From positions 310,001 to 374,000 of the forward strand of contig NZ_CP043450.1 of assembly GCF_003286415.2 (NCBI RefSeq): 64,000 nt of DNA, written 5' to 3'. The stretch comes from Mucilaginibacter rubeus. Its GTDB lineage: Bacteria; Bacteroidota; Bacteroidia; Sphingobacteriales; Sphingobacteriaceae. The translations under genes were made by a program, and so were the position numbers. A model generated the notes under the pieces. That model saw only the letters and a list, made by a program, of their open reading frames with translations, was not told the DNA's origin and searched no databases. How positions within the stretch are numbered: the stretch's first letter is position 1; the number at the start of each line of letters is the position of its first letter. This document shows positions 35,658 to 44,518 of the stretch, one piece after another.

Positions 35658-35777
35658 GCTGGTGCACGCGTCTCGCGTGTATCTGAAAAGCAAAGGTATA
35701 GCTATTGTTTGCAAATGTATAGCAGAGCATGTGGGCATGGTTATGATTGGCAAAAGTATAGCTGAGCATGTTGGGCA
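35658..35777. repeat. Island-edge repeats left of the TAC operon
   Basis: GCTGGTGCACGCGTCTCGCG-TGT (35658-35680) matches a site at 37527-37549 in 19 of 23 positions. Next come three imperfect direct repeats of GCAAAnGTATAGCwGAGCAT (35690, 35711 and 35750), the last two followed by GT-GGGCA-type ends. No coding sequence is apparent between 35580 and 35819. Confidence 0.6.
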
Positions 35778-35819
35778 AACGCGACAAGGTGTAGGGTGCT
35801 AAATATTAGATGTCAATGA

Positions 35820-36329
35820 TTATTTAATGCTTTTTGTCTTTTTTGATTTATTTGATGAAGTTTTTTTTCTTTTTACTGCTTCTTTTTTTGCTTCAATCAA
35901 AGAATTCAAATCGATAGATGGCAATACATATTTTCCTAAAGGGCACATTGATGTCATTAATGCTATAAAAGTCCTTAGTTGACTAATACTCATACTTAAT
36001 GCACTATTATATAGCAAAGAAAGACGTTGATCTTCGTCAAATGAACTTGTTCTGTCAAAATCCATTACTGACAAGCATTCGCAATAAATAGAATAGCCAG
36101 GTAATGACGGCTCATCTTCATTGCTATTTATGAAAACTTTGATATAAAACAAAATGTCATCATTCGCATCATGTTGACGAATCATAAAGTCAATATCTAT
36201 ATCGTATTTGCTAAAATAACTTAAAATAGTACTGCGGTCGACCGATTTGGCATCTGGAGCGATATATTCAAATTGTTGCCTTAAAACAAAAAAGTCCTTT
36301 AATATTAAAGGTGATTCTTTTACTTTCAT
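35820..36329 (-). CDS. SecB-like chaperone of a toxin-antitoxin-chaperone (TAC) module
   Basis: The 169-residue protein has a strand-rich first half and a C-terminal part RLSLLYNSALSMSISQLRTF-IALMTSMCPLGKYVLPSID (102-140). The pattern LLY...LR..I..(L)TS..P.G.Y.LP.I.L is that of the SecB C-terminal helix and ending. A Lys-rich tail follows (147-169). Its start overlaps the antitoxin stop by one base (TAATG), so the two are coupled. In TAC modules a SecB-like chaperone folds and protects the antitoxin. Family assignment is by pattern, not by search; a general SecB role is less likely given the operon. Confidence 0.75.
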   Translation of the reverse strand: MKVKESPLILKDFFVLRQQFEYIAPDAKSVDRSTILSYFSKYDIDIDFMIRQHDANDDILFYIKVFINSNEDEPSLPGYSIYCECLSVMDFDRTSSFDEDQRLSLLYNSALSMSISQLRTFIALMTSMCPLGKYVLPSIDLNSLIEAKKEAVKRKKTSSNKSKKTKSIK

Positions 36330-36784
36330 TAAGATACTTTTAAGTGCTCAAACTTATCATTGGAAACTGCTTGGATTTCTAAATTGTTGTCGTAAGGCCT
36401 AACGTTATGAAACGCCCAAAAGCCTTTTGTATCAGGATCTTCAAAAGTCAGTTTCATCGCGTCACTCAAATTGATCGGCTTTAATAAACATTGTTTTGCC
36501 GCAGTTGATATTGAAAATTCAGTTCTTAGTACTTTTTGAAATTTAGCTAAAATGTCCATATTTAACTTTTTATCCCCATTAAAAAGTTGGGTTACAAAGC
36601 TTGGGGTTTTACCTAACAAATTAGCCATTTCTTTTTTTGACCTAATGCCATTCTCTAACATCAACTCGTTAATCTCACTGATGAATTTTAATGAAAGCAA
36701 AGTAGCATCATGTTCAAGTTGCTCACTTTCATCATTGAAAGATAACAAATCTTCAAACTCTTCAATTAAACTATTTGGTTTCAT
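36329..36784 (-). CDS. HigA-like XRE antitoxin with C-terminal extension
   Basis: The 151-residue protein has an XRE helix-turn-helix at about 36-90 (NGIRSKKEMANLLGKTPSFV and NMDILAKFQKVL). About 60 residues follow, including DPDTKGFWAFHNVRPYDNNL. In known TAC systems the antitoxin carries a C-terminal chaperone-addiction segment; this extension is the candidate. It sits 12 nt after the toxin gene and overlaps the chaperone start by 1 nt. Toxin-first order is that of HigBA. It probably represses its own operon. Confidence 0.82.
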   Translation of the reverse strand: MKPNSLIEEFEDLLSFNDESEQLEHDATLLSLKFISEINELMLENGIRSKKEMANLLGKTPSFVTQLFNGDKKLNMDILAKFQKVLRTEFSISTAAKQCLLKPINLSDAMKLTFEDPDTKGFWAFHNVRPYDNNLEIQAVSNDKFEHLKVS

Positions 36785-36796
36785 AAGTAATGTGTG

Positions 36797-37213
36797 TTAT
36801 GTGTTTTCTTTTTTAGGTTCGATAATTGTATAAATATTTTCAGCGACTTGATGAATTAAGGAAATTTCTTTTGCTTTGTTTTTTTGATTTTTCTTTTTTT
36901 CTAAAACGGCTGCGGCCACTATAACATAATTTTTATCTGCCGTTCTTACCTCTTTACAATAAATGCGGGGATTGTCGCCGCCTTTTAGAAATTTCATCGC
37001 CCAAACATCCTTGCTTTTATTATCAATATCCTCTTTATCGAATAAATCAGGCACTCTCAAGTTCTGTAATATAACATCAATTATCAAATTGAATTTTTTA
37101 TTGTAAATGGGTTTGCTTTTTATAAACGCTATGATATCTTCTTTAGCATCAACATCAAAAGCAATATGCCTATTTCCTAATGATTTAAATATTTTTGCTT
37201 TTTTTTGAGACAC
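36797..37213 (-). CDS. HigB/RelE-like toxin, first gene of the TAC operon
   Basis: The 138-residue, Lys-rich protein has a RelE/HigB-type layout: helices (KEDIIAFIKSKPIYNKKFN), then strands VWAMKFLKGGDNPRIYCKEV and YVIVAAAVLEKKKNQKNKAK, the last like the '(V)LLH.F.KK..KTP..E' end strand of this superfamily, followed by a helix. HigB toxins cut mRNA on the ribosome. No diagnostic catalytic residue can be named with certainty. The gene order toxin, antitoxin, SecB-like chaperone supports the call. Confidence 0.7.
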   Translation of the reverse strand: MSQKKAKIFKSLGNRHIAFDVDAKEDIIAFIKSKPIYNKKFNLIIDVILQNLRVPDLFDKEDIDNKSKDVWAMKFLKGGDNPRIYCKEVRTADKNYVIVAAAVLEKKKNQKNKAKEISLIHQVAENIYTIIEPKKENT

Positions 37214-37256
37214 GAAATTAAGCTATAGGTTAATTAATTGCAAATGATTTATCAAA

Positions 37257-37286
37257 TTGTATACTCAAGGAGGTAACGGTATACAA
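37257..37286. promoter_or_regulatory. Candidate operator of the TAC operon
   Basis: TTGTATAC-N14-GTATACAA is a perfect 8-bp inverted repeat, 44 bp upstream of the toxin start codon, within AT-rich promoter-like DNA. XRE antitoxins commonly bind such a site; binding here is inference. Confidence 0.55.
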
Positions 37287-37526
37287 TATTATGACTTTTT
37301 ATAGAATAATACTATATAATTGTAATCATAAGAAGCTTTCGATCGATTGAAAACTTATTGCATATCTAATAGAACTTGGCTATAGACGTAGTCGGCGATA
37401 TATTGAACTGTATATCTGTTTATCTCAAAATGGTGAAGAAAGGTGATTGTTTAATCAGCAAAAATGATGAATCATATGCGAGATATTAATATGGCTTTAT
37501 ATAAATTGTTATCAGATGTTACCTTC

Positions 37527-37635
37527 GCTGGCGCACGCGTGCCGCATGTGTCCCGTACGTATGCTTGGTAATTCACTAAGCTTACCACAGCCATACCTTT
37601 CTTGATTTTTAAGGTACAGGCGACACGCGTGCAAC
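37527..37635. repeat. Island-edge palindrome right of the TAC operon
   Basis: GCTGGCGCACGCGTGCCGCA-TGT at 37527-37549 faces an inverted relative GGTACAGGCGACACGCGTGC-AAC at 37613-37635. Both resemble the repeat at 35658-35680. The rest of the 37214-37706 gap is AT-rich with no clear gene. Confidence 0.55.
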
Positions 37636-37706
37636 AGCCCGAGCTTCAGGGCAGATCTTACACATTGTCCACAAGCGACGATTAAACGACAACAAGAAAA
37701 ATCCCT

Positions 37707-38783
37707 TCACCCTCCCGCAACGCCCAACACCCTATTCACTGCCGATAAACTCATTTCCAACCTACCTGCAATTTGCCTTTGACTCAAACCCTGTTTATGA
37801 TGCGCGAGTACATCGGCGGCACGGCGCTGACGTTCTATCTGGCTGTAGCGGCGCAGGTGTTTAATCTCATTATCGGTATGGGAGAATACAAATTTTAAGA
37901 AGCCGTTTTGCCTTTCCAGTCGGCCGAGGCATACGTTATGGCTGCCGTACATTTCGGCGGTGCTGCGTTGTTTTACTTGTTTCAGGTAGCGGTAGCCGGC
38001 CAGCGTCTGGCTTTCGGCCATGGCGAAGGCGCTGTCGCAAAAGTTGATGAGCATTTTGCTGCCTTGCAGGTCGTTGCGGGTAATGGGGAGCGCCGGGTTG
38101 CGCTTGGGCGTGTGGGCCAGCACCAGGATGCTGAGGCCATGCCGTGTTTTAAGCAATTTGAGCTGCTTCATGAGCGAGAGTGCCTGGCTGCTGCGCTCGG
38201 TGCCGTTGCGCAGGCAGGTAATATTATCAATAATAAGCACCCTGGCATCGGTACGCTTAATAGCGCGACTAAGCGCGTGCGTGATAAACTCATCAAAAGT
38301 TTTAAAGTCCTGCGGCAGGCCGGTCATCTGGTCAAACTCGCCACGGTAAAAGTTTTCGTGAAAGGAGTGGGTGCTGGAGCTGTCGGTATAGCGTTGTTCA
38401 AACTGTTTGCCGGTTAGCTCAAAATCAATGTATAATACGGCGCAGGGTTCGGCATCCATTTTAAAAGGTGTAATGGCCTGTCCGCGGGCAATGCTGTCGC
38501 CCAGCTGTACGGCCAGCAAACTTTTGCCCATATTGGTATCGGCAAACAGGATACACAGTTCGCCCTCCAGCCAAAACTCACCAAACAGCATTCGGGGCGT
38601 TTGGCGCTCGCGCTCCATCGCCATCCATGTGCTGGCCTGGTGAATAATAAACGCGTCGGGCGGGATAGCGTCAGGGTCATAAACTCTGGGGCGTATGCCC
38701 CTTTTAGCATCTCTTCGCGCGGCATCGCGGACATCGGTGCGGATTATTTCCACCACTAACGGTCTTCCATCTTTTTTAATCAT
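37707..38783 (-). CDS. RecA-fold ATPase with C-terminal helix-turn-helix (RepA/AAA_25-like)
   Basis: The 358-residue protein has Walker A ADTNMGKS at 81-88, Walker B VLIIDNI at 182-188 and LVLAHTPKR, an arrangement of RepA/DnaB-related RecA-fold ATPases (AAA_25). The N-terminal 40 residues are charged. The end (about 320-358) is a helix-turn-helix GLSQRQIAGRLEMSLSAVNRVL. It may be a plasmid or element replication helicase-type protein, or a DNA-binding regulator. No replication initiator, primase or integrase is adjacent, so it stands orphaned. Its base composition is richer in G and C than the TAC operon beside it. Confidence 0.8.
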   Translation of the reverse strand: MIKKDGRPLVVEIIRTDVRDAARRDAKRGIRPRVYDPDAIPPDAFIIHQASTWMAMERERQTPRMLFGEFWLEGELCILFADTNMGKSLLAVQLGDSIARGQAITPFKMDAEPCAVLYIDFELTGKQFEQRYTDSSSTHSFHENFYRGEFDQMTGLPQDFKTFDEFITHALSRAIKRTDARVLIIDNITCLRNGTERSSQALSLMKQLKLLKTRHGLSILVLAHTPKRNPALPITRNDLQGSKMLINFCDSAFAMAESQTLAGYRYLKQVKQRSTAEMYGSHNVCLGRLERQNGFLKFVFSHTDNEIKHLRRYSQIERQRRAADVLAHHKQGLSQRQIAGRLEMSLSAVNRVLGVAGG

Positions 38784-39162
38784 ATTGGGGTTTTCTCACC
38801 GGGGCGTTTTTTATAAGCCCTCTCCGGAGGAGAGGGGGGGAGGCTCAAATTTACCCGCAGATTTTCGCAATATTGGTGGCGCTGTTTTGTCAGTACCTTA
38901 TGATAAAATTCAGGGCCAAATAGAAATCGCCCAAAAAACAACAAAAAATAGAGAAAATGTAGCGTGGAAAATTAATTAAAGGCCTTGTTTGATGGATAGT
39001 GCAAATAACGCTTTAAAAGATGTAGTATCTGATAATCAATTATTTTATAGTGTTTCACGTAAAAAGTTAAATGTTTGACTTTTAACATGTTTCATAAAAA
39101 GACTGTTCCGCGTTTCTGCTTTTCAAAAATGGAACACCTGAGTTTTAAAAGAAAACGAGCGA
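38784..39162. other. Intergenic region, no gene recognised
   Basis: This 379-nt gap holds a purine-rich block (CTCTCCGGAGGAGAGGGGGG near 38820-38840), which includes the small palindrome CTCTCCGGAGGAGAG, and then AT-rich sequence. No ORF, repeat family or RNA element was recognised. Confidence 0.5.
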
Positions 39163-39681
39163 TCAGGAAATTTCACTTTTTTTTCGGGAATCAAAAAATT
39201 GGGACACCCCATTTGTTACAAGATCCGGGTGTAAGCTAAATACCACCCTGGTTTGCATAATAACACTGATCAGTAGGCATGTCATCCACACGGCAAACCA
39301 TTTAAGCGGCAGCCTGGTATCGGTAACGGCTTTTAAAAAGAAGATTACCATCACCAGCATGGCTAAGGCCATGGCAAAGGTAAATTGCTGCCAGCTGCTA
39401 ATGGCGAAAAACCTGAACGCGTAGGTGGAGTACATGGCGCAACTGCCTGCCAGCGCGGCAAATGCCGTACGCCTGATAAAGATCCATTTATTTTCTTCAA
39501 GCATGACCAGGGCGGCTATGGTAATAATCACCCATTTACTTGCCGCTACAATATTGGATAATAATATAGCTTCGGGCGTAGCCACATAGCCAAACTTTTG
39601 CTCAATAAACCAAGCAGTAATTATAATAGATACAGCAAAATAAAGGATAGCGGTTACGGCGTTCCAGGTGTTGTTGGGCAT
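39163..39681 (-). CDS. Hypothetical integral membrane protein
   Basis: The 172-residue protein has four or five hydrophobic helices (about 8-27, 40-60, 70-92, 97-118 and 126-145), then a short polar tail. No domain is recognised. It begins MPNNTWNAVTAILYF. It is transcribed away from the accessory region. Confidence 0.6.
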   Translation of the reverse strand: MPNNTWNAVTAILYFAVSIIITAWFIEQKFGYVATPEAILLSNIVAASKWVIITIAALVMLEENKWIFIRRTAFAALAGSCAMYSTYAFRFFAISSWQQFTFAMALAMLVMVIFFLKAVTDTRLPLKWFAVWMTCLLISVIMQTRVVFSLHPDLVTNGVSQFFDSRKKSEIS

Positions 39682-39840
39682 TTAAATCAGGTTCGGGAGA
39701 TTTGGGTGATAAATGTATGTATTTATAATTTAATAAGAAAGGCGCCTTTACCTAAAATCCTTGTTTATATATCCCCCGTAAACAACAATAGCGACAGGAT
39801 TACCCGCCGCTATTGCCTTATATTATATAGGTGTAGCTAA

Positions 39841-41091
39841 CTACAAACCGAAGGCTGCTTTAACCTGGTCAACATAATCAAGTTTTTCCCAGGTAAACAG
39901 TTCAACTTCGCGTTCCAATTTGCTGCCGTCGTGGCCAACAAAAGTTTTGGTAACAACTTCGTTTGGTCTGCCGAAGTGGCCGTAAGCCGCGGTTTCGCTG
40001 TAAATTGGGTTCCGTAGTTTAAAGCGGGTTTCAATGGCGTAAGGGGTCATGTTAAAAATGCCCTCTACTTTTTTAGCGATCTCGCCGTCGTGCAGATCAA
40101 CTTTAGCAGTGCCGTAAGTGTTTACATAAATACCCATTGGCTGTGCAACACCGATGGCGTATGATACCTGTACGAGTACTTCATCGCACAAACCGGCAGC
40201 AACCAGGTTTTTAGCAATGTGACGGGTTGCATAAGCAGCCGAGCGGTCAACCTTTGATGGATCTTTACCAGAGAAAGCACCACCACCGTGAGCGCCTTTA
40301 CCACCGTAAGTATCCACAATAATTTTACGGCCGGTTAAGCCGGTATCGCCATGCGGACCGCCGATCACAAATTTACCGGTTGGGTTAATGTGGTATTTAA
40401 TTTCGTCGTTAAAGAAGTGGGCATATTTAGGGTATTTAGCCTTAACGCGCGGGATCAGGATGCTGATGATATCAGTTTTGATCTTAGCCAGCATAGCTGG
40501 TTCGTCGCCAAAATCGTCGTGTTGAGTTGAGATAACGATAGCGTCGATACGTTGCGGTTTGTTGTCATCGCTGTACTCTAAAGTAACTTGTGATTTTGCA
40601 TCCGGGCGAAGGTATTTGATCTCGTTGTTTTCGCGGCGGATGGCTGCAAGCTCAATTAATAAAGCGTGGGCGATATCAAGGGCAAGCGGCATGTAGTTGT
40701 CGGTTTCAACGGTTGCGTAACCAAACATCATACCCTGGTCGCCGGCACCCTGCTCTTCTTTAGCGGTGCGGTCAACACCCTGGTTAATATCGGGCGATTG
40801 TTCGTGGATAGCCGATAGCACACCGCATGAACTGCCGTCAAACATATATTCGCCTTTGGTGTACCCGATCTTGTTGATCACCTCGCGGGCAATCTTCTGT
40901 ACATCCAGATAGGCTTTTGATTTTACTTCGCCGGCTAAAATAACCTGGCCTGTGGTTACCAGCGTTTCGCAGGCAACTTTCGATTCGGCATCAAATGCTA
41001 AAAAATGATCAATCAGCGCGTCCGAGATCTGATCAGCTACTTTATCCGGGTGACCTTCTGATACGGACTCTGAAGTAAATAAATATGACAT
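39841..41091 (-). CDS. metK: S-adenosylmethionine synthase
   Basis: The 416-residue enzyme makes SAM from methionine and ATP in the cytoplasm. Signature segments are present: [16 protein letters not shown] at the N-terminus (with the ATP-binding His), [12 protein letters not shown] (loop), and [20 protein letters not shown] (phosphate-binding). Length is slightly above the usual 380-400, as in other Bacteroidota. A probable SAM-II riboswitch lies in its 5' leader, about 65 nt before the start. Confidence 0.98.
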   Translation of the reverse strand: MSYLFTSESVSEGHPDKVADQISDALIDHFLAFDAESKVACETLVTTGQVILAGEVKSKAYLDVQKIAREVINKIGYTKGEYMFDGSSCGVLSAIHEQSPDINQGVDRTAKEEQGAGDQGMMFGYATVETDNYMPLALDIAHALLIELAAIRRENNEIKYLRPDAKSQVTLEYSDDNKPQRIDAIVISTQHDDFGDEPAMLAKIKTDIISILIPRVKAKYPKYAHFFNDEIKYHINPTGKFVIGGPHGDTGLTGRKIIVDTYGGKGAHGGGAFSGKDPSKVDRSAAYATRHIAKNLVAAGLCDEVLVQVSYAIGVAQPMGIYVNTYGTAKVDLHDGEIAKKVEGIFNMTPYAIETRFKLRNPIYSETAAYGHFGRPNEVVTKTFVGHDGSKLEREVELFTWEKLDYVDQVKAAFGL

Positions 41092-41154
41092 AAAATTTAA
41101 ATAAGTAAAATTAAAATCGAGTGGGAGGGCTTTAAGACGGATCGAGCGGTAAAA

Positions 41155-41231
41155 AGAAGCATGGTTTTAGCACTTTTTTACGTGGTTGCAATCCGGCCCC
41201 ATCGTAAAAGGAGCATTAAATCAGTCCACAT
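41155..41231 (-). promoter_or_regulatory. Probable SAM-II (SAM-alpha) riboswitch in the metK leader
   Basis: On the minus strand the leader reads ATGTGGACTGATTTAA, then a 23-nt insertion, GGATTGCAACCACGTAAAAA and AGTGCTAAAACC. These blocks match the SAM-II pattern: P1 (GUGG...CCAC), conserved UGAUUUAA and AUUGCA in the loop, A-rich linker and the GCUAAA that closes the pseudoknot. The loop insertion (TGCTCCTTTTACGATGGGGCC) is longer than in compact examples. I recall the family pattern; a covariance search was not possible. Regulation of metK by SAM is expected. Confidence 0.75.
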
Positions 41232-41307
41232 TCGGGCGGTAAAAATAAAACAAATTTCACAAAGCCGAAAATACATTTACTTTTGGCGATTGAAATAATA
41301 TATATAG

Positions 41308-42195
41308 TTGAAACGGAAAGCGTTATTTATAATAAACCCAATTTCGGGCGGGAAGAAGAAAGACGGGGTGCCCGAACTGATCAAGGATACAGTTGATGCT
41401 ACTGTTATGGAGCCGGTTATAGCTTTTAGCGACGGCGTGGCACATGCAAGGGTTATCGCGTCAGAAGCAGTTGGTAAGTTTGATACCGTAGTGGCAGTTG
41501 GCGGCGATGGTACAGTTAATGAAGTGGCATCGGCCATTGTTGGTACCGATACCTCGCTTGGTATAGTGCCTTTTGGTTCGGGTAACGGGCTTGCAAGGTT
41601 TTTGGGCATTCCGATGGATACCAGGGAAGCTATTAAAAACCTGGCGATGGGCCGTGTGGAAGTTATTGATTCGGCCAGGGTTAACGGACAAGCTTTTTTT
41701 AACATGGCAGGTATGGGTTTTGATGCCCATATCAGCGAGATCTTTTCGCACGGTAAAAAGCGGGGATTTATCAGTTACATTAAATCATCTATAAAAGAGG
41801 TGGTTGGCTATCAGCCGCAAAACTATCACCTGGATATCGACGGCGAGAAATATGATTATAAGGCGTTTATGTTGAGTATAGCCAACTCATCGCAATATGG
41901 CAATAATGTGCATATCTCGCCTAAGGCAAGCCTGCAGGATGGTTTGCTGGATGTGTGCGTGATAAAGCCCTTCCCATTGTGGCGGTTCCCGGAAATGAGT
42001 TTGCGTATGCTGATCAAAGCAACCGAAAGTTCAAAATACGTTAAGATCATCCGCGGAAAGCAGATCCTGATAAAAAGAGAACATACCGGCCCCATCCACC
42101 TGGATGGCGAACCGCAAATGGCGGGTACGGGTATAGATATTAATATACTGCCGGAGTCGTTAAAAGTAATAGTAGGCCCCACATTTAAAAATTGA
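41308..42195 (+). CDS. Diacylglycerol kinase-family lipid kinase (YegS/BmrU-like)
   Basis: The 295-residue protein has the DAGK catalytic motif [18 protein letters not shown] and [15 protein letters not shown], with N-terminal [14 protein letters not shown] and C-terminal IHLDGEPQ. These enzymes phosphorylate diacylglycerol or related lipids at the inner membrane. The start is a TTG at 41308 (preceded by AT-rich DNA); no upstream ATG fits the family alignment. It is followed 4 nt later by the SUI1 gene. Confidence 0.9.
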   Translation: MKRKALFIINPISGGKKKDGVPELIKDTVDATVMEPVIAFSDGVAHARVIASEAVGKFDTVVAVGGDGTVNEVASAIVGTDTSLGIVPFGSGNGLARFLGIPMDTREAIKNLAMGRVEVIDSARVNGQAFFNMAGMGFDAHISEIFSHGKKRGFISYIKSSIKEVVGYQPQNYHLDIDGEKYDYKAFMLSIANSSQYGNNVHISPKASLQDGLLDVCVIKPFPLWRFPEMSLRMLIKATESSKYVKIIRGKQILIKREHTGPIHLDGEPQMAGTGIDINILPESLKVIVGPTFKN

Positions 42196-42199
42196 TAGT

Positions 42200-42535
42200 A
42201 TGGCAAAGAAAAATTTTACAGGCGTAGTTTACTCAACCGACCCTGATTTTCAATACCAGGAGAATGGGGGAGGGGATGCCGAAACATTACCACCACAGCA
42301 ACAAAACCTTAAAATATACCTTGACCGTAAAGGCGGTAGCAAACTGGTTACGCGCATTACGGGCTTTATAGGTGCTGATGCCGACCTGGAGGCGATTGGG
42401 AAAAAGCTAAAATCTAAATGTGGAGTTGGCGGTTCAGTTAAGGATGGCGAGATCCTGATTCAGGGTGATTTTAGGGACAAAGTGTTAACTTTACTCCAAA
42501 CCGACGGCTATAAAGCTAAAAAAGCAGGCGGATAA
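42200..42535 (+). CDS. SUI1/eIF1-like translation factor (YciH family)
   Basis: The 111-residue protein has a SUI1 domain: [19 protein letters not shown], then [20 protein letters not shown] and QGDFRDKV. The [12 protein letters not shown] segment is diagnostic. Bacterial members are thought to influence start-codon choice or stress translation, but their role is less clear than for eIF1. It lies 4 nt after the lipid kinase gene. Confidence 0.93.
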   Translation: MAKKNFTGVVYSTDPDFQYQENGGGDAETLPPQQQNLKIYLDRKGGSKLVTRITGFIGADADLEAIGKKLKSKCGVGGSVKDGEILIQGDFRDKVLTLLQTDGYKAKKAGG

Positions 42536-42860
42536 CATTAAATAAACATTATAAACCGTAGTTTAACAGAATTATTTGAAAGCCGCATTTTTAAACAAAA
42601 GGTAAAACTATGTGTTACAAAGCTTGCATCGTAGTTAAATATACCGGCTACGTTTTAGCAACTTTGAAAAAAAATGCCCGATTTTAGCTTGGTAACACAA
42701 ATTTTATATGTTATCACTTGCTATTTTTAAAAAAAATGGTTTTCATTGCAAATAATTGTGTTGGTAACACACAATAAATTTGTATTGTTGCGTTTATAAA
42801 CACCAACAATACACAGAATGATATTCTGTATTAAAAAATTGTAAAGAATAACATAAATGG

Positions 42861-42900
42861 TTTTTTTAATTCAATAAAATTCTATTTTTGTTATTCCCAA
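42861..42900 (+). promoter_or_regulatory. Candidate Bacteroidota-type promoter of the exbB operon
   Basis: TATTTTTG at 42893-42900 fits the -7 element TAnnTTTG, 64 bp before exbB; the -33 region is only T-rich (TTTTTTTAATT). The 428-nt gap 42536-42963 is AT-rich with several TTGGTAACAC or TGTTATCAC words and holds no ORF. Confidence 0.45.
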
Positions 42901-42963
42901 CAAACAGCGCATTTTAACTAACTTATAAAATAAACAAAAACAAAAACTAAAAATTCAAAAGTA

Positions 42964-43800
42964 ATGGCAAACGCACCAACAAAACCAACTACTCCTGTTA
43001 AGAAAGAAAGCTCAAGTGCATCGGGCATGTTTGCTTCTTTAACTATTCCAATCTGTCTGGCAGTAGCTATTTGCATATTCGTTTTCGTCCTTGGTGATCC
43101 AAGCCACTTCAAAGGCGGCGACGTAGTTAACGGATACCCTTCTGATATCTTCGGCACAATCCACAAAGGTGGTGTAATTGTACCTTTGATCATGTCATTT
43201 TTATTAATGGTTATCGTTTTCTCAATCGAGCGCTTCGTAGTTATCGGTAAAGCTTCTGGTACTGGTAGTGTTGATGGCTTTGTAAGGAAAATTCAAGCTC
43301 TTTTAAATGCTGGTAACATTGCAGGTGCTTCTGCAGAGTGCGACAAACAAAAAGGTTCTGTTGCGAACGTTATCAAATCAGCATTGAAAAAATATGGTGA
43401 AATGGAAGCTGAACCAAACCTTGACGTAGATCAAAAAACTTTAGCTATCCAAAAAGATATCGAAGAAGCTACCGCTTTGGAAATGCCAATGCTTGAGCAA
43501 AACTTAACTATCATCGCTACATTAGTATCTATCGGTACATTAACCGGTCTATTAGGTACGGTTGTGGGTATGATCGGTGCGTTCTCTTCATTAGCAACAG
43601 CAGGTGTACCTAACCAGGTTGAACTTTCTTCACACATCTCTGAAGCTTTGATCAACACTGCATTCGGTATCAGTACTTCAGCTATCTCAATTATCATGTA
43701 CAACGTGTTTACATCAAAAATTGATAAATTGACTTACGCTATCGACGAAACTGGTTTCAGCATCGTTCAAACATTTGCAGCATCGCACAAAAACAAATAA
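42964..43800 (+). CDS. exbB: ExbB/TolQ/MotA family proton channel
   Basis: The 278-residue protein has three membrane helices (about 22-43, 70-90 and 175-235 in two parts) and the ExbB signature LVSIGTLTGLLGTVVGMIGAF, followed by SEALINTAFGISTSAISIIMYNVF. It energises TonB with the proton gradient together with ExbD. It is followed by two exbD genes and tonB. Confidence 0.93.
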   Translation: MANAPTKPTTPVKKESSSASGMFASLTIPICLAVAICIFVFVLGDPSHFKGGDVVNGYPSDIFGTIHKGGVIVPLIMSFLLMVIVFSIERFVVIGKASGTGSVDGFVRKIQALLNAGNIAGASAECDKQKGSVANVIKSALKKYGEMEAEPNLDVDQKTLAIQKDIEEATALEMPMLEQNLTIIATLVSIGTLTGLLGTVVGMIGAFSSLATAGVPNQVELSSHISEALINTAFGISTSAISIIMYNVFTSKIDKLTYAIDETGFSIVQTFAASHKNK

Positions 43801-43888
43801 AAATATAGTAGTGCTTATGCCTCATGCACAATAAGTTAGGGGCAAAATAGTTAATACTGAAACACTATATATTTTTAAGAAATTTAAC

Positions 43889-44512
43889 ATGGCAAGGATA
43901 AAAGTCCCAAGAAAGAGCACCGCAATTGACATGACCGCTATGTGCGACGTGGCGTTCCTGTTGCTTACTTTCTTTATATTAACTGCAAAAGTAAAAACCG
44001 AAGATCCGGTACCTATTGATATACCAAAATCTTCAATCCAGCAGCCGGTACCTGAATCTGACTTTGCTACAATATCTGTAGGTGCTCAAAAAGCATTCTT
44101 CGGTGTTGAAGGTGTTGATATCCGTAAGGAAACATTGAACCAAATGGGTTCAATTTATCACATGACCTTTACTCCTGAGGAGCAAACAAGGTTTTCTACC
44201 ATCACTTCATTTGGCGTGCCAATGAGCCAATTAAAGCAATTTATTGCTTTGACTGCTGATCAGCAAAAGAAGTTTGCCCAGCCGGGTATACCTCGTGACT
44301 CTGTATCAGGTGAGTTAACTAACTGGATCCGCCAGGCCCGTATAGCTACAAAAGCTTTACATAACAAGGAGCTTCGTTTAGCTATTAAAGGTGATAGCAA
44401 AGAAGAATATCCGGTTATTAAGGATGTTATCGGTATTTTGCAAAAGCAAAAAGTTAACAAGTTTAGTTTAATTACGGATTTGGGTAGTGCCGGTGGTGCT
44501 GCTAAAAAATAA
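43889..44512 (+). CDS. ExbD-type biopolymer transport protein, copy 1
   Basis: The 207-residue protein has a basic N-terminus (ARIKVPRKS), the ExbD motif DMTAMCDVAFLLLTFFILTAKV with the membrane Asp and one helix, and a long periplasmic domain (about 45-207). It is longer than classic ExbD (about 140). It is paired with the next ExbD; two different ExbD copies are usual in Bacteroidota. Confidence 0.92.
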   Translation: MARIKVPRKSTAIDMTAMCDVAFLLLTFFILTAKVKTEDPVPIDIPKSSIQQPVPESDFATISVGAQKAFFGVEGVDIRKETLNQMGSIYHMTFTPEEQTRFSTITSFGVPMSQLKQFIALTADQQKKFAQPGIPRDSVSGELTNWIRQARIATKALHNKELRLAIKGDSKEEYPVIKDVIGILQKQKVNKFSLITDLGSAGGAAKK

Positions 44513-44518
44513 AAGATC

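Noticed and set aside
35493..35753. A minus-strand ORF of 86 codons
   Set aside because: It lies in the REP cluster and repeats; no family resemblance.
41092..41154. A SAM-I (S-box) riboswitch
   Set aside because: No four-way junction or kink-turn pattern; the conserved blocks fit SAM-II.
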